Source of the DNA: Dactylonectria macrodidyma
Lineage: Eukaryota > Ascomycota > Sordariomycetes > Hypocreales > Nectriaceae
Length of the DNA: 64,000 nucleotides
Assembly (NCBI GenBank): GCA_020744425.1
Contig: JAGMUV010000003.1
Span: forward strand, 2,666,001-2,730,000
Direction of reading: 5' to 3'
The position numbers were made by a program, and so were the translations under genes. The notes below the pieces were generated by a model that worked only from the letters and a program-made list of their open reading frames with translations, was not told the origin of the DNA and did not search any database. Positions 10,306 to 22,660 of the stretch are shown in pieces. Each line of letters begins with the position of its first letter. Position 1 is the stretch's first letter.

Positions 10306-11718
10306 ATGCCGCCCAAACGCATGACCGCGAACCCCGTCAAGCCGGCGCGTTATCGTGCCGGCAAGGCAACCGCCGCCGAGTCAGACTCCGACTCCGACTC
10401 CGACCCTAGCGACGCCGAAGCGCCTGCCGCGGCCATGATGCCTCCCCCACCGAAGGCTGCTAGCGCAGGAAAGATCTCGAGCAACCTAGGAAAGGTCGAC
10501 CTGAATGCCCGGAGGAAAGAGGCAGCCGCCGCCGAGGAGCGCCGGATCGCGAAGGAAAAGGCGGAGCGGCTAGCCGTGGAAGAGGGATTCGTGACGGAGG
10601 AGGAAGAGGAAAGCGAAGAGGAAAGCGAAGAGGAAGAAGATGACGATTCTGAAGAGAGCAGCTCCGAGGAGGAAAGTAGCGAGGAAGAGGCACCCAGAAG
10701 GTTAATGATACGACCTAAATTTGTACCAAAGAGCCAAAGAGGGAACGTAAAGGACCCGGCAGAAGAGGAGGAAGAGATTCGGCTGGCTGAAGAGGAGGCT
10801 CGCAAGAAGGCCGCTGACGAGCTCGTCGAGGAGCAAATTAAGAAAGATCTTGCTGCACGCGCAGCTGGGAAAAAGCATTGGGACGACGAGGAGAACGAGG
10901 AATCAGACGTCGACACCACAGACGGGATCGACCCTGCGGCGGAGGAGGCGGCCTGGCGCGTTCGCGAGCTCAAGCGCCTCAAGCGAGCCCGCGCCGCCAT
11001 TGAGGAAGCCGAAGCCGAGCTCGCCGAGGTCGAGCGCCGACGCAACTTGACGGAGGAGGAGCGGCAGGCCGAGGACGAGCAGTTCCTCGCCAAGCAGCAG
11101 GAGGAGAAGGACGCCAAGGGCAAGATGGGCTTCATGCAGCGCTACCTCCACAAGGGCGCCTTCTACCAGGACGAGTCCAAGGCCGCAGGGCTGGATAAGC
11201 GCGACATCATGGGCACGCGCATCGCCGACGACGTGCGCAACCGCGAGGCCCTGCCCGAGTTCCTGCAGCGCCGCGACATGGCCAAGCTGGGCCGCAAGGG
11301 CGCCACCAAGTACCGCGACATGCGCAGCGAGGACACGGGACGATGGGGCGACAGCGACGATCGGGGGAGAAAGCCTGGCCGGCGCTTCGACGGCGACGAT
11401 CGGTTCCAGCCCGACGACGACCGCTTCAAGCCCGACGAGCGCGGGGCCAAGGGCGCGAATGCCATCCCGCTAGGAGGCCGACGCCATGACCTCGGGGGAA
11501 ACATCGGACGATTGCAACCTGGGGATGATCAGGAAAACGGACAACGCAGACATGATGGTGATGAGCATAGTGGCCCGCGTAAGTGGCCTAGGTGGGCACG
11601 ATCATACTCGCCACGGCGTGAGAGCGAAAAAGACGACATCCGAAGCCGTCGCAAACGCAGTACTTCACGCGAAGGCGACCGCGACGACAGCGACAAGAGG
11701 CGCAAAGTAGACGCCTGA
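10306..11718 (+). CDS. MFAP1: MFAP1-family spliceosome protein
   Basis: An intronless frame encodes 470 residues, close to the length of human MFAP1. The N-terminus is disordered, with Ser-Asp runs (residues 25-36) and long Glu-rich acidic tracts (residues 97-130). The conserved MFAP1 domain starts at about residue 135 (RPKFVPKSQRG). It includes the signature blocks GFMQRYLHKGAFYQDE (about 275-290) and KLGRKGATKYRDMRSEDTGRW in part (about 327-347). The C-terminus is rich in Arg, Asp and Ser, like many splicing factors. MFAP1 proteins belong to the spliceosomal B complex next to Prp38 and help activation of the spliceosome in the nucleus. The gene is tail-to-tail with POL12, with about 165 bases between stops. 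The local GC-rich, Glu-GAG-rich coding style contrasts with the AT-richer pseudogenes to the left. Confidence 0.92.
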   Translation: MPPKRMTANPVKPARYRAGKATAAESDSDSDSDPSDAEAPAAAMMPPPPKAASAGKISSNLGKVDLNARRKEAAAAEERRIAKEKAERLAVEEGFVTEEEEESEEESEEEEDDDSEESSSEEESSEEEAPRRLMIRPKFVPKSQRGNVKDPAEEEEEIRLAEEEARKKAADELVEEQIKKDLAARAAGKKHWDDEENEESDVDTTDGIDPAAEEAAWRVRELKRLKRARAAIEEAEAELAEVERRRNLTEEERQAEDEQFLAKQQEEKDAKGKMGFMQRYLHKGAFYQDESKAAGLDKRDIMGTRIADDVRNREALPEFLQRRDMAKLGRKGATKYRDMRSEDTGRWGDSDDRGRKPGRRFDGDDRFQPDDDRFKPDERGAKGANAIPLGGRRHDLGGNIGRLQPGDDQENGQRRHDGDEHSGPRKWPRWARSYSPRRESEKDDIRSRRKRSTSREGDRDDSDKRRKVDA

Positions 11719-11883
11719 TAAGCCGGGCCTCACGGCCTCAGATGTATAACTATTAATGAAATACCCAACGCACACCCTGCCGTGCCATCAAGACTCCCTA
11801 TTTTCCGTTTCTCGTTACGTTGCATCTAAAGTAAAAGATGCTGGTCTTGTCATTTCTCCGTTCTCGGTTCTTCCGCTCATGTT

Positions 11884-13936
11884 CTATATCCTTACAATCT
11901 CGATGCGCGCCCTGTTGAAGACTTCGTGGCTGACCATTTCGGCTTCGCCGTTAACTGGAGGTGGGTATAGCGTCATGCGAGCATAGGTGCCTGCGCCACG
12001 ACGTTTTGAGAGGTAGCCGGGGTTGATGAGCAGGACACTCTCGACGACCTGGTAATGTGTTAATAGGAAAAAAAATGTACTTTGGAAGTTAAAAGGGATT
12101 TGCTTACCTTTGCAAACGGGGGCAGTAAACTAGGCACCATCATGACATCTGGCCGTACATTGACCATCTCACCAAGCTTCAAATAACTTAGATCCAACAC
12201 CGCACCTGTTGCCACACCCTCTTCAGTGCCAGTCTTGGCGAGTTTTGTGCGATCAGTAGGAGGGAACAGCGGGAAGTAGTGGCGCTGTTCAACGAGGTAG
12301 CGGCACAGGCGACCCATGAGGTCGGTGGTGGGAGGTCCCATGACGACCTCCTCGCTGCGCAGCTGGGAGAGGACGTCTTGCGATGAAACGCCAAGGATGA
12401 GCTCGTTGATAGACAACGACATGGGGTTGGTGACGATGCGGACCGACTTGGGCAGGCCGAGTTCCTTGCGGGGGATAGTGTCCTGGGGCCACGAGACGTG
12501 CTTGGCGAGGATATCGCGCACTGAGGGGACGAGAATGATGGTGAGGTGTGGACAGGCGGAAGCGAGGCGGGCAAAGGCTGGGGAGACTAGATATCGGAAA
12601 ACTGTGGCCATGGTAGCAGTATCGGGGTCGAAGTTGGCTTCCTCAGGCAAGTCGAAGTCGCCAGTGGCAATGAGTGGGTGGTCAACATCGAGGAAAGGAC
12701 CTGTAAGGATGAGGCCGTCGGCGTAAGTATCGGCTGCTTGGCTGCACAAAGCGTGGAGTGGCTCAAAGTCGAGGTTATCGTCCGCCGTATAAGGACCCGC
12801 CGCGAAGATGATGTTCAGGGGTGCCGGGTCCGAGTCGTCGTCCATGGCGTCCGGCCCGCCTCGGAGCCTCTCACGGTGAGCCTCGAGGGCCGAGGGTGGC
12901 GAGGCAGCACCGGGGAGTAGGGGAACCTCGAGAATCTCGTTGACGACGAACTCGGCTCCAGAAGCGTTGCTCCCCCGGAGCGCGACAATCTGGCCAGGAA
13001 AGAAGCTCCAGCTTTTGATGTTGCTCATCTTAAGTGGTACTCTCAGACCCATGCCTGTACGCCGTGACGTCTCCAACACGAGCGAAGCAGCATTGAGCTT
13101 TCCCTCCGCCGAGTCCGACGCAATGCGCCCGACAGCCACGATCTCGGTAGTGCTCTGGCTGGCGGCGCTGCCGAAAGCCGTCTCGTCGAGCTTGTGGTGC
13201 TCCTGGACGATGGTCATGAAGTCGTCGATTCGGTCGTCAAGAATCTCGCTCGCCTCGGAGAGTTTCATGGCCAGTGGCTTGTAGCCCATCTTCTTCTGGT
13301 CGGAGGCAGCGGTGAGCTTGACACGGGGCTCGGCAAAGGGCGCGATGGGTGGTGAGGCGGCAGCGAGGCGGTCGTTGAGGATTTCGATGACCTCTCCAGC
13401 ATTTGCCCGATCGTTGAACGACGTAATTCTAATAAGGATTAGAGAAGAGCAAGGAAGCAAGTGAAACTGTGGGATACACACTGAGATCCATTCGCAGCAC
13501 CCTTTCCTGCTGGGGAGCTCATCAATGGATTGGGCGTGTTCAACTTTCTCTTCAGCGTACTCCCACTGCCCGCACGCCCCAGCTTACCACCCGTCGCAGG
13601 CGTACTGGGCATCAAGTTATCCAGCATACCAAACGCATTGCCAGCCTTTGCGCCTGCCCGCGGCGTGGCGCCGACCTTGCGCTCGGCCTTGACCTGAACC
13701 TGGTGATGGCTCTTCTCGAGCGCGTCCTGAATGCTCTGCTTGAGGTTGCGCACAGCTTCCAGCGAGACCTCTTGCGCGTCGAGGTCGAGCTTGATGCAGT
13801 ACGACTCCCACTTGAAGTAGAGGTCCTCGGCAGACAGGTTGTGCAGCCGCAGGATGGACTCGAGCTCGCTCAGGACATCGGGTTCCAGGGGCTTGTTGGG
13901 CGAGGAAAAGCGAGATTGGAGCTCGGCGTCGGCCAT
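11884..13936 (-). CDS. POL12: DNA polymerase alpha subunit B
   Basis: This encodes the B subunit of the DNA polymerase alpha-primase complex, which starts Okazaki fragments in the nucleus. Modelled exons are 13936-13482, 13428-12108 and 12048-11884, giving 646 residues. The 53-nt intron has a GTGTGT donor and ATTAG acceptor. The 59-nt intron has a GTAAGC donor and ACCAG acceptor. Domains: an N-terminal helical region (residues 1-75, PNKPLEPDVLSELESILRL), a Thr/Pro-rich linker with possible kinase sites, an OB-fold (around FFPGQIVALRGSNASG), then the inactive phosphoesterase domain (FAAGPYTADDNLDFEPL, ILTGPFLDVDHP, IILVPSVRDI). The last short exon ends NRARIEIVRI, a conserved C-terminus. Length and domain order match POL12/POLA2. 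Confidence 0.92.
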
Positions 13937-14664
13937 GATGGGCGACGGGGAGTTACAATTGGCGCCTGTGTCGTTGGAGATTATTCGAATTACAATTTTC
14001 CCGCAATTAAGACCCGAAATTTTGTTGCTGGTATCGTCGTCGTGATGATGCGGATGGCGATGTTCGGTATGGTGGTTGGAGGGATGGTGGGGGGTTCTGC
14101 AAGACGCGATCAGACGCGTTGCTTTTCCTCTCGCGTTAAGTGCAGTGTGAAAACACAGTATTTAAAAATATAGACACTGTACGTCATCCACCATTCTGTC
14201 GAGTTTGGCTTGCTTATAGTGTATAGAAGATGTCTAGGTCTGCAAAGCCCGTTTCAATTATTCATTTCAAAGGAGACAATCTTAATTGGCAAATTAGTGA
14301 GTGGATTGTTGTTAGGTAGATGGTTGACCGCGTTTCTCGATAACAAGATGATGTCCATATACGACTCAACTTAAACCCAGTTAGTGTGAACGTGATATTA
14401 GAAGTAGACTCGATAGATTTCTGAATATCACAAGATAATGAAGCAATAGATTTTAAAAAAGGTATTCAAGGATTCTTGATTGAAAGCTAGCATGCATGAT
14501 CTTGGTATCATGGTCCTGTGTCAACACCTGCGCCTGTTCCCGAGTTCCTGATAACACCGTCGTCTATGTACCTTATTGTGCAGCAACCTCTTGGAATGGT
14601 GTCCGTAGCACCAACCTAAAAACGCTGTATCGTAAAATGTTGCAGTGCTTGAAATATACATGTT
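13937..14664. other. POL12 upstream region and 3' flank of the Ams2-like gene
   Basis: The first 200 bases upstream of the POL12 start should hold its promoter. Bases 14160-14500 are AT-rich and contain no gene-like frame. Confidence 0.5.
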
Positions 14665-17600
14665 CTACTCTTCCATTTCCATTCCGTCTACTCGAACTTT
14701 TTGCTCCATACTCCACTGTGCCCAAACCTCTGCTGAGCCGGTGTAGTCGAAACCGAGTGAACCATCCTTAGGGGGCGAACTTGGCATCACAGCATCTGTG
14801 CTGAGGAGATTGCCAAAGTCAATGAGATTACCATGGCTGGTGTCTAGAGCCGGCAAGCTACTTAGATCCAGGTCACCGTTGCCCAGATCAAAGGCGGAAT
14901 CCGAGAGCATCTGGCTGATAGTGCGGCTCAAAGGAGTGTCAAAAACGTCATCAAAGTTAACCTGGTGATCCCGAGGGCTGCGTCGTCGACCGGAATTGCC
15001 CTGAAGGCTGAGAGGATTTCGAGGGGTCTTGATTGGCGTCTGTTGAAGCAGGGCCTGCTGGTTTGGCGACATGAGAACATCTCTCACAGACCGTAGCGAC
15101 CTAGAAACACTCCGAGTAATGGGGCGGTGGCTAGGCGTTGGTCGCGTGGGTGTTTTGAAGGGAGTCGAGCAGGTTGCGGCCTTTGCCTTGGGGGGAGGAG
15201 TCGATGGGCGAGCATGTTCTGGGCTCCGAAACAGAGACTCCAAGGTGTCGTCCTCAGTTGACGCCTCATCGTGCCCATTGACGACCACATTCTCCTTGTC
15301 AACTGCCAACTCCTTGTTTTGCCTGCACTCGGTAGTTGGAACGATGTTTACGTTCATCTCTCTAAGAACCTCGGGCGAATTATCCTTGCGAGGAGAAGGA
15401 AAGAGGAGTCGTCTGGTGGTCCCAAGCTGTCCATCAAGATCAATGTCAATGGGGCTACGAGCTGTTCCAATACCCCTAGAATGCGTCGACCCCGGGTTCG
15501 AGTGATTCATGTGATTGACAGTTAGATCATTTCCCGTGGGCATTGATGGACCCTCGCTGTGCCGTGCCTGGTCTAGGGGAGGTCCCCAATTTGCTTGCGA
15601 GGGAACTGCCTCTGTATGCTTTGGTGACGATGGCTCCATGGGTCCAAGAGGATCGGTGGCAAAATATGCCTCGGAGGTCGGGTTAGGCTGGGACTCACTC
15701 TTTGTCCTAGCCTTCTTAGATCTTGGGTTGCCGCTTTGGCCTGCACCACGCTTGCGTCGTTCCTGTCCTATTTTCCCAAGAGTACTGTCCCATTTGTCTT
15801 GGGGACGATGTGTTCGGTACTTGGCGACCCAGATGCCGCATGGATTGCAAAGAAGCTGCTCCAGCCAGGCGCCCCTGTCATCCTCGTTCCCGAGAGACTT
15901 CTTGATAACCCTGTAAGATAAGGGCCTGTTTTCATCGTCGCGCTTCAGGATGTCAATGGCTGTGATACGACCCGGCTTCTCAGAGTACTCGACATATTCC
16001 GGCGCTCCCTCATGGTCCTGTACCCAGATTTTGCGCCACGTTGGGGTCTCAATGGCACCGCAGTTAGTGCAAAACGGAGGCATTTCGCCTTTTGCAATGG
16101 CTTTTTCTAATCGCTCCTTGATGGTTTGTCTTTTAACCCGGTTTTTGTTCGATCTTGTAGGAGGAGAAGATGGTGTGGGAATGGCATCACTTGGTGGGCA
16201 AGGTGCCTCGGAGAAGACCGCAGTTACTAAGTGCATTAAGGATGCTGACGGGTCAACCGGGTCGCTCGCGGGGATAGGTAGGCAAAGGGGACCGATGGAG
16301 TTTGATCGACGAAGTGCAGCTGGAATTTCGGTCTTGACACGTGCGGGCTCCGGAATGGTGATTTGGGAGAGCGAGGACGCGCCAATAGGTTCACTGGCAG
16401 GCACCGTGGGAAATGCTAAAGGGCCTGCCGATTGAGAGCGACCCAGGTGTCGTGGCGGATTCGTGGTGAGGTTGGGAGGATTGGAGACAGAGCCTGGGGG
16501 AGGGAGGATATCTTGAGGAGCGGAAGATGCATCGAGGGTTAGTGCTGGCTCAGCCGATGTTGACGTTTCTCGCGTCGTGACAGTAGACTCCGTTGGCTCA
16601 ACGACTGCCCCTGGAGGACTCTCAAGAACAGGGGCTGGGCTCGCAGCCTTTTCGATAGCGTCCGTTGTTGGCGGAGGAGTGGGTGCGAGAACACGTGGTG
16701 AAGGCCGTGGGCGCTTTGGAGCTGGATTGCGCGGACGAGGTCGGATGGGGTTCTTTGTTAAGGGTGGGAGTGAGGGAGTCTCTCCGGGCGGTGGTGGTCC
16801 TGCTGGAGTGGATGTTGGTTGTGGGGTGTTGTAGTTCTGGATGTGAACAAGGCCTTGACCATCAGGTCCATTTTGCATCTTGAAGACTTGGGTAGGGATT
16901 CCCGTTGCGTCAGTCACCTCAATGACTTTCTGTACCGTGGAATGTGTTGCTTTAAGTTGGCTCTCTATGAGCGGCGGCACGTCGTCAAAGAGGTCATCAA
17001 AATCGCCATTCGTAAGACTGTCGGTTGTTTGCGGCATGGGAGGGAGACTCGGACTAGAGGGGGGTGGGCTCGATCGTAAAAAGGGTGTCGTTCGAGGGAC
17101 TGGGGGAGAGGAGCCAATATCTTGTGGGCTATCCTCGGAATAGTTGGGGGTGGGAGCGAGTGATTCAGGAGACCGACCATCCTCCTGGCTTGGTGAGAGA
17201 GCCCGTTTCGGCTGTGGTGGTAGGTTTGGGATCATCTCTTGGCGCATTGATGACTCCCGCCGGGGCTTGCAGTTTGGGCCACCTCGAGGAGGAATGCCCA
17301 TCGGTCCGCCTTCAGGAACAGGTGTAGGAGCACGCGGGACTTCCTGTAGATGGTTGCTTGCCGCATTGTCGATGTTAGCCGCGATGGGGCGGAAGTTTCG
17401 AATGGATCCAGAGGTGCTGGCGGCAACTCGGAGCGATTCTGGGCCTGCGCCAAACGGATTCGGGGCGGCTTTCTCAACAACCTTGGTCGGCTTGGCTCTC
17501 TTCTTTGCAGGACCCTCCTCCCCCTCGGTTCCGTCTTCATATCCTGACGTGTTGCCTTCGACTGGCTTTCCTGGGGGGTTACCCTCAGCCGGCTTCTTTC

Positions 17601-18523
17601 GCGGCCTTCCTCGGGGGCGTCCTGTGGGTTGCTTCCTCCTTGAGCTTCTGCTGGAAGGTCGTGATGACGGCTGAGCTGGGATTGTTGCTGGGTCGACGGG
17701 TACTGGGGCCACTCGCTGGATCTCCTGGATTGGTACACCCTGGGAAGACGGGCCGAAAGAATCTCGTCGGAATGTCGCCGCAGGCGGGCCTTGTGACGGT
17801 GCGGGTGAGGCAACCCGTGAGACGTGAGCAGAGCGGCCAATCTGGGGATTTGACTGAATGAACGAGTTCCACTCCGCGGCGCCCGTGGGTGTCATCGCTG
17901 TCTCCGTGGGCCTCATGGGTGGCATGTCCACGCTAGGCTGACACTCGGGACGCTGAACCTTGGCAGCGGCGGAGAGTTTGAGCTTGACCTCGAGAGTCTC
18001 GCGGTTGCCGCCACCAAAGACAGCAAGCAGGTTCTTTGTAACGCGGCCAGTAACCATTTTGACCGGATGCACAGCCCAATTACCACCCATTGTGTCCAGT
18101 GCCCACGACAGCATCCCCTGTCCTACCAATGGCGTGTCTGGTTCCGAGTAGTCGAGGGCGTAGATTGTGAAGTCGCCATCTTGGGTGGCAAGTTCGGGGC
18201 TGCATTCGGTGACTGCCTGCAGGCACATGCGGAGGTCTATTACACCGATGGAGTTTTTGTCGTCGAGGGGAATCGTCTGGATATGGAGAGTCTGAGGGTG
18301 TCTTGCAAGGCAATTGACCTTGTTCTCCTTGTCAAAGGTGTAGTGTACTTTGACTGCGAGACGTGTTAGTGAGGCAGCGGACACTGGGTAGGGAGCAGGG
18401 AGGCATACGACTCATAGGCCTCACTTGGAGACCTGTCTCCTCCATCTCGTTATTGCTCGGAGGCATGACTTGGCCGTTGGGATTCCACCCGCCGTTGGGG
18501 GCGATCGGGGCAGGCGACGCCAT
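14665..18523 (-). CDS. ams2: Ams2/Spt21-like regulator with an expanded GATA-type zinc finger
   Basis: Exon 1 runs 18523-18409 and exon 2 18353-14665, with a 55-nt intron (GTATGC donor, CACTAAC branch, CTCGCAG acceptor). The product has 1267 residues. The ATG at 18523 (MASPAPIAPNGG) is preferred; upstream in-frame sequence lacks another ATG. The N-terminal domain (about residues 38-125) contains CLARHPQTLHIQT, IDLRMCLQAVTECSPEL and the very conserved DYSEPDTPLVGQGMLSW, which I recognise from Spt21 and S. pombe Ams2, controllers of histone gene expression. An AT-hook-like RPRGRPRKKP lies near residue 285. At about 800-877 are two CxxC pairs (CTNC and CNPC), with TPTWRK after the first as in GATA fingers. 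About 70 residues separate the pairs instead of 17-18. The rest is disordered and Pro/Ser-rich. The role in histone gene control is inferred from the family. Confidence 0.82.
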
Positions 18524-20495
18524 GGCGGTAGGTCCCTCCGGACAGATGCCAGAGTCTGGTCGACACGGAAGGGAATGCTCAGGCAGTCGGTCTGGTTTCT
18601 CAACAGGCGAAAAGGCGTAGGATGAAGAAATGGTCGACAAGAAAAGTGGATGTGAGAAGTGGGTTTGAAAGTGGTGTTGAAGGGATCGTGCTGTCTAGTA
18701 TGTATCAAAATGGGGAGGTGGGCGTCATGTTCGTGACGCGCTAGGAATCGCGTCAGAAGAGGCAAGTGGATACTACTTAAAGACGGAAGGCGCTTGGAAG
18801 ACGCGCGGTAGATCGGTGTGCAGGGATGAAGCGTGAAGAAGGAAGAAAAGAAAAATCGGTAACGATGAGGAAAAAAAGACGAGTGCGAAGAATAGAACAG
18901 AATGTCAATAACAGCAGTTTTCGGCTTCTGTGAGTGCGGTATGGTAGTACACAAAGAGGTTGAGTGTGACGCGCTGAAGGGTGTCGACCTTAGCGCAGCA
19001 GCCACTCCAGCGTGGTGGTGTGTGGGTGCACTGGGTGGGTGAAGATGGTGGTCAGGGTCGTCTTGTTTCAGTGGTTGCAGCAGCGGGTGCTCCAGTGGAT
19101 GCTCCAGTGGGCTGCGGATGGGTGGGGGCGGCGTCAGTGACGTGAGTTAAAACACCCACGCTTGCCGAGCAGGCGTCTCGCGGAGCGAAAACACGTGCAG
19201 CGGGCAGTGAGAACGCACGGGGCTCCTCTCAGAGCGGACCGGGAAGAGCGCTGAGACCCTGGGGTGGGGAATGGATGAGGAGTCTCGGAGGTGGCCCCAC
19301 CGGTAGTATCGGGGCAGATGCGGCCCCGCTCAAGGCTCTTGGCGCCGGGTTTGGCTTTGGGTGTCTCACCGCAATGCTCTCTTTTCGTTGGCTGCACCAC
19401 GCGGGTGATGTGGTTGTCGATCGGGGGCCCTTCCGAACACCTCTTCGACTGCGTGTTAATAAGCGGCCGGCTGCCTGCTTTTACGCCTTGCCTGACCGTC
19501 GTTTGCGCTCACGTGCTTTCCTTCTTCGTTGTCGGTCTGGTCCGGTCGAGGCTGTCCCTCTCTGCCTGAGGCTTGGATCTCCCAAGCTGAGAGATTGCTG
19601 GTTGCTGGTTCTGCTGAGACCGGGGTTGCACAGGATAGTGGTTCGGTTGGCCACCCAACGAGCCGCTTTCTTCTCCGCCCCCCACTGTGAAGCGAAGTTT
19701 CTTTGGATCTTTCGTGAGCCTGTGCTTTCGGCACCCAGCAACGAGTCTGGTCGAGAGAGTCGGGAGAGAAATGGTGGAAGAGGGAAAACCAAGAGCGAGG
19801 TTGCTGGCTGGTTTTAATCCAGGCCGTCGTCCATCTCGTTGCCCCGGGGGGGCGGACCCGTCCCTTTTATATCCCCAGCCTTGGCCTGAGGCCATTCCAT
19901 CCCATCGCCCCTAGACGTCTGGTGCGAGCTATCACTTGCACGAGTGAGTCGAGATGATCCATGACGCTCAATCGCTCTCCCATCCATGCCGCCCTTTCAA
20001 CTCTCATTTCATCACTGCCTGGTCTCATTTCGTGACTCCATCTCCGTCTAGCAGACTAGCTCCTATCACACCGTCTGCGCCAACTGACCCCTCCATCACA
20101 CACATAGTGCGTCTCATCCATCCCTCCCTCTTCAGCCTTTCCCGACACCCAATAAAATGAGGCTTTTCCACTGCCGTATCGCGCCTCATCTGAACGATTT
20201 TTGATGGTTTCTTCCCAACCCCACACGCGCCCCTCCATTCGCCACGACGATTAGGCTCCGGATTGTTTTAGTCGCCGCAACCATGATGCAATCCCCATTT
20301 CGCATCATCCGCTTATTACCGACATCGTCACCTGCATTTCAACATCAAGACACCATCGCCATCCTGCATAGATCTTCATTTCATTTTCATCTATCGACAC
20401 ATGGCCACTCCACACAACATCGTCGGGGAGCATCTTCTATTTTTACAAGTATCCCATCCCCATCATTTGCACCTTTGCTTGGGTTGATGCGCTTT
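18524..20495. other. Long upstream region of the Ams2-like gene
   Basis: About 2 kb separates the Ams2-like start from the end of the HIBCH gene. It is GC-rich near 19000-19900, which opens long chance frames on both strands, none of them protein-like. Two direct copies of TGCTCCAGTGG lie at 19088-19098 and 19100-19110, with further CCAGTGG-like words around them. A long promoter plus 5' leader is likely for a cell-cycle-regulated gene. Confidence 0.5.
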
Positions 20496-22069
20496 CTACA
20501 GGCGGCTGGTTGGGGCCGACTCATCACTCAACCATCGAACGTGGCCTTGGGCATTCACCTCCGTCTTGCGGCTTATAATTTCCTTAACTACATCCGAGAT
20601 GCCCTGGCGTCCTCTGCGTGAGGCAACAACAACCTGAGCGAGCTGGTCTGGGGTGTAGTCGGTGTTCTTCAACAGCTTCTTAATTTCAGCCTCCGTGGGC
20701 ACGCCAAGGTGCGCGTAAGGGTACTCCGAGTAGGTCCTGTCGGCGAAGAGCTCCAGTTTGTTCTCGTCATCAAACTCGAAGAAAGGCTTGGACACGTTCT
20801 GAGAACCGACGGCGGCAAGTGACTCAGGCTGCCACACGGGTTTCTCCTTGCGCACGAGAAGTGCTGTAACACCCTCAGTGAAGTCGTGGTGTTGCATAAA
20901 CTTGCTTGCAATCTGGTGCTCCTTCTGAAAAGTCTCTGCAATGTCCCACTTGCCAGACACACGCATCTGCCTCAGTGCCACGTGCACCGCCGTGGGTGAC
21001 CGCTTTTGCAACGTCGCCAGCTGCTTCTGTGCCCACTCCTCGGTCGGGCCCCGCTCCGCCTCCAAGGCGATAATGATGTCGTTGATGTTGTTCTTGTTGA
21101 AGCATCGGTCAATCGCCTTGCGTACCTCGCCGCCGAGCTGGATGGGCTGATCGTAGGGGAGGCCAGTGGAAAATTCCTCGAGTGTCTCGTTAATCAGGGC
21201 AAGTCGTGTGGCGAGGTCATCGCTGTCACGGAAACGAAGCTCGGCAAGGCGGGCCTCCAAGTCGGGCAGGCTGGACGAGTGCAGATAGTGGGTGGCGAGA
21301 CCTGAGTAGAAGACGTTGGCGCCAGACACTCGTTCGCTGGTAAGGGCAAGGTAGGTTCCGACGGATCCGTTCATGCGAGGCAGGAAGAACGAGGCTCCGA
21401 CATCGGGGAAGAATCCAATCGTCGTCTCAGGCATGGCAAACATTGTCTTCTCGGTTGCGATTCGGAATGGCGCATGGGCACTGAGTCCAACACCGCCGCC
21501 CATGGTGATGCCGTCCATGAAGGCAACGTAGGGCTTCTGGTACGTCGAAATGTAGTGGTCGAGCTTGTATTCGAGAGCAAAGTAGTCGGCCGACTTCTTC
21601 CATCCGTCCTCACTCTCCTTGTTGTACTCAGCTAGAGCCGTAACGTCGCCACCAGCGCACAGCGACTTCTCGCCAGCACCTTTCATGACGATGACGTTTG
21701 CCATGTCTGACTTCTCCCATTCAATCATCCGGGGTACGATCTTGCGAATCATCGATGCGTTGAGGGAGTTGAGCTTCTTGGGTCGGTTGAGCATGATAGT
21801 CCGCAGACCATACTTGCTCTCAAAAACGACATCGTGGGGCTCGTCGCCAGGGATTTCCTTGATCGTCGTCGCCTCGGTGGACAGCTGTGGTGCGAATGTT
21901 AGGCATTGAGGCTCTTCTGAGAGGCATGCAGCGTTCTCACCTGTCGAGCGCCCAGCGAGGAGCCCACGACCTTGGCTTGCTGAACCATGCTGAAGCTGCT
22001 TCTGATGCTGTGGCTGCTGGCAGTACTTGCGGCAGCGCCAGCTCGGGCTGCTAGACTTCTGAAGGACAT
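20496..22069 (-). CDS. HIBCH: 3-hydroxyisobutyryl-CoA hydrolase, mitochondrial
   Basis: Exon 1 is 22069-21941 and exon 2 21884-20496, with a 56-nt intron (GTGAGA donor, ACCACAG acceptor). The product has 505 residues. The first ~45 residues are Arg/Ser/Ala-rich without acids (MSFRSLAARAGAAAS), a mitochondrial presequence. The core is a crotonase fold: VMKGAGEKSLCAGGDVTAL supplies one oxyanion-hole segment, MDGITMGGGVGLSAHAPFR the second, and MPETTIGFFPDVGASFFLPR is the diagnostic HIBCH block with the catalytic Glu region. The enzyme hydrolyses 3-hydroxyisobutyryl-CoA in valine breakdown. Some homologues (yeast Ehd3) also sit with mitochondrial ribosomes. The protein is longer than human HIBCH (386), which is normal for fungi with their extra C-terminal region. 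Confidence 0.92.
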
Positions 22070-22660
22070 TACAGCTCTATTATCGATGCGTTCATGAAAT
22101 TGGCATGTGCATCGAAGAGGAGGGGTTTCGGAGAATGTGGTGATGAGCTCAGCTAGGCCGCGGCAATGCTTTTCCAACCGCCGCTACAGACCAAAATTCA
22201 TCCCGAGGCCGAGGGTAGCGGCAACTTTCTGTGCCAAGGCATTGGAGCTTGGTGGGCGGCTGCTGTCACCTGACCCAGGACTAATTAGTGGTTTTCAAGG
22301 TTGTTGCGAGAGCTCCCCACAGCTCTGACTAATGAGACGCTCTGCGGTACTATGCTTTTTGAGGCTTCAGGTTTCAGTTAGCCTTATCAAGTTACTGGCA
22401 GCCTCATTACAACGACCAGAAAGCCCATAAAAACCGGATAGGGCGGAGGGTTCTGATTATGGATGGGATGCTGTGTGCGCAGTGTCACGGGCTACACTCA
22501 CTACAGCATGTTAGCCTTGAACATAGTTTGATCTTGCACATATAGATTTCCTTCCATCTGCCGCTAATAATATAGGCGGTTGCAATCCCGAATTTGACTC
22601 GCTACTGGATGTTGTACTGTTGAATTTAATCACTGCTAGAGTATGAATTATTTAGGCTTC
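22070..22660. other. Spacer between HIBCH start and dihydroxyacetone kinase end
   Basis: This holds the HIBCH promoter (right of 22070) and the 3' flank of the kinase gene. I see no gene or repeat in it. Confidence 0.5.

Noticed and set aside
10350..11135. Ser-rich minus-strand frame of 261 codons
   Set aside because: It is the complement of the Glu-rich tracts of MFAP1 (GAG/GAA read as CTC/TTC, shifted to Ser codons) and has no domain.
19275..19817. Plus-strand frame of 180 codons upstream of the Ams2-like gene
   Set aside because: Low-information Arg/Leu/Gly composition, competing frames of equal length on both strands, no domain or splice context.
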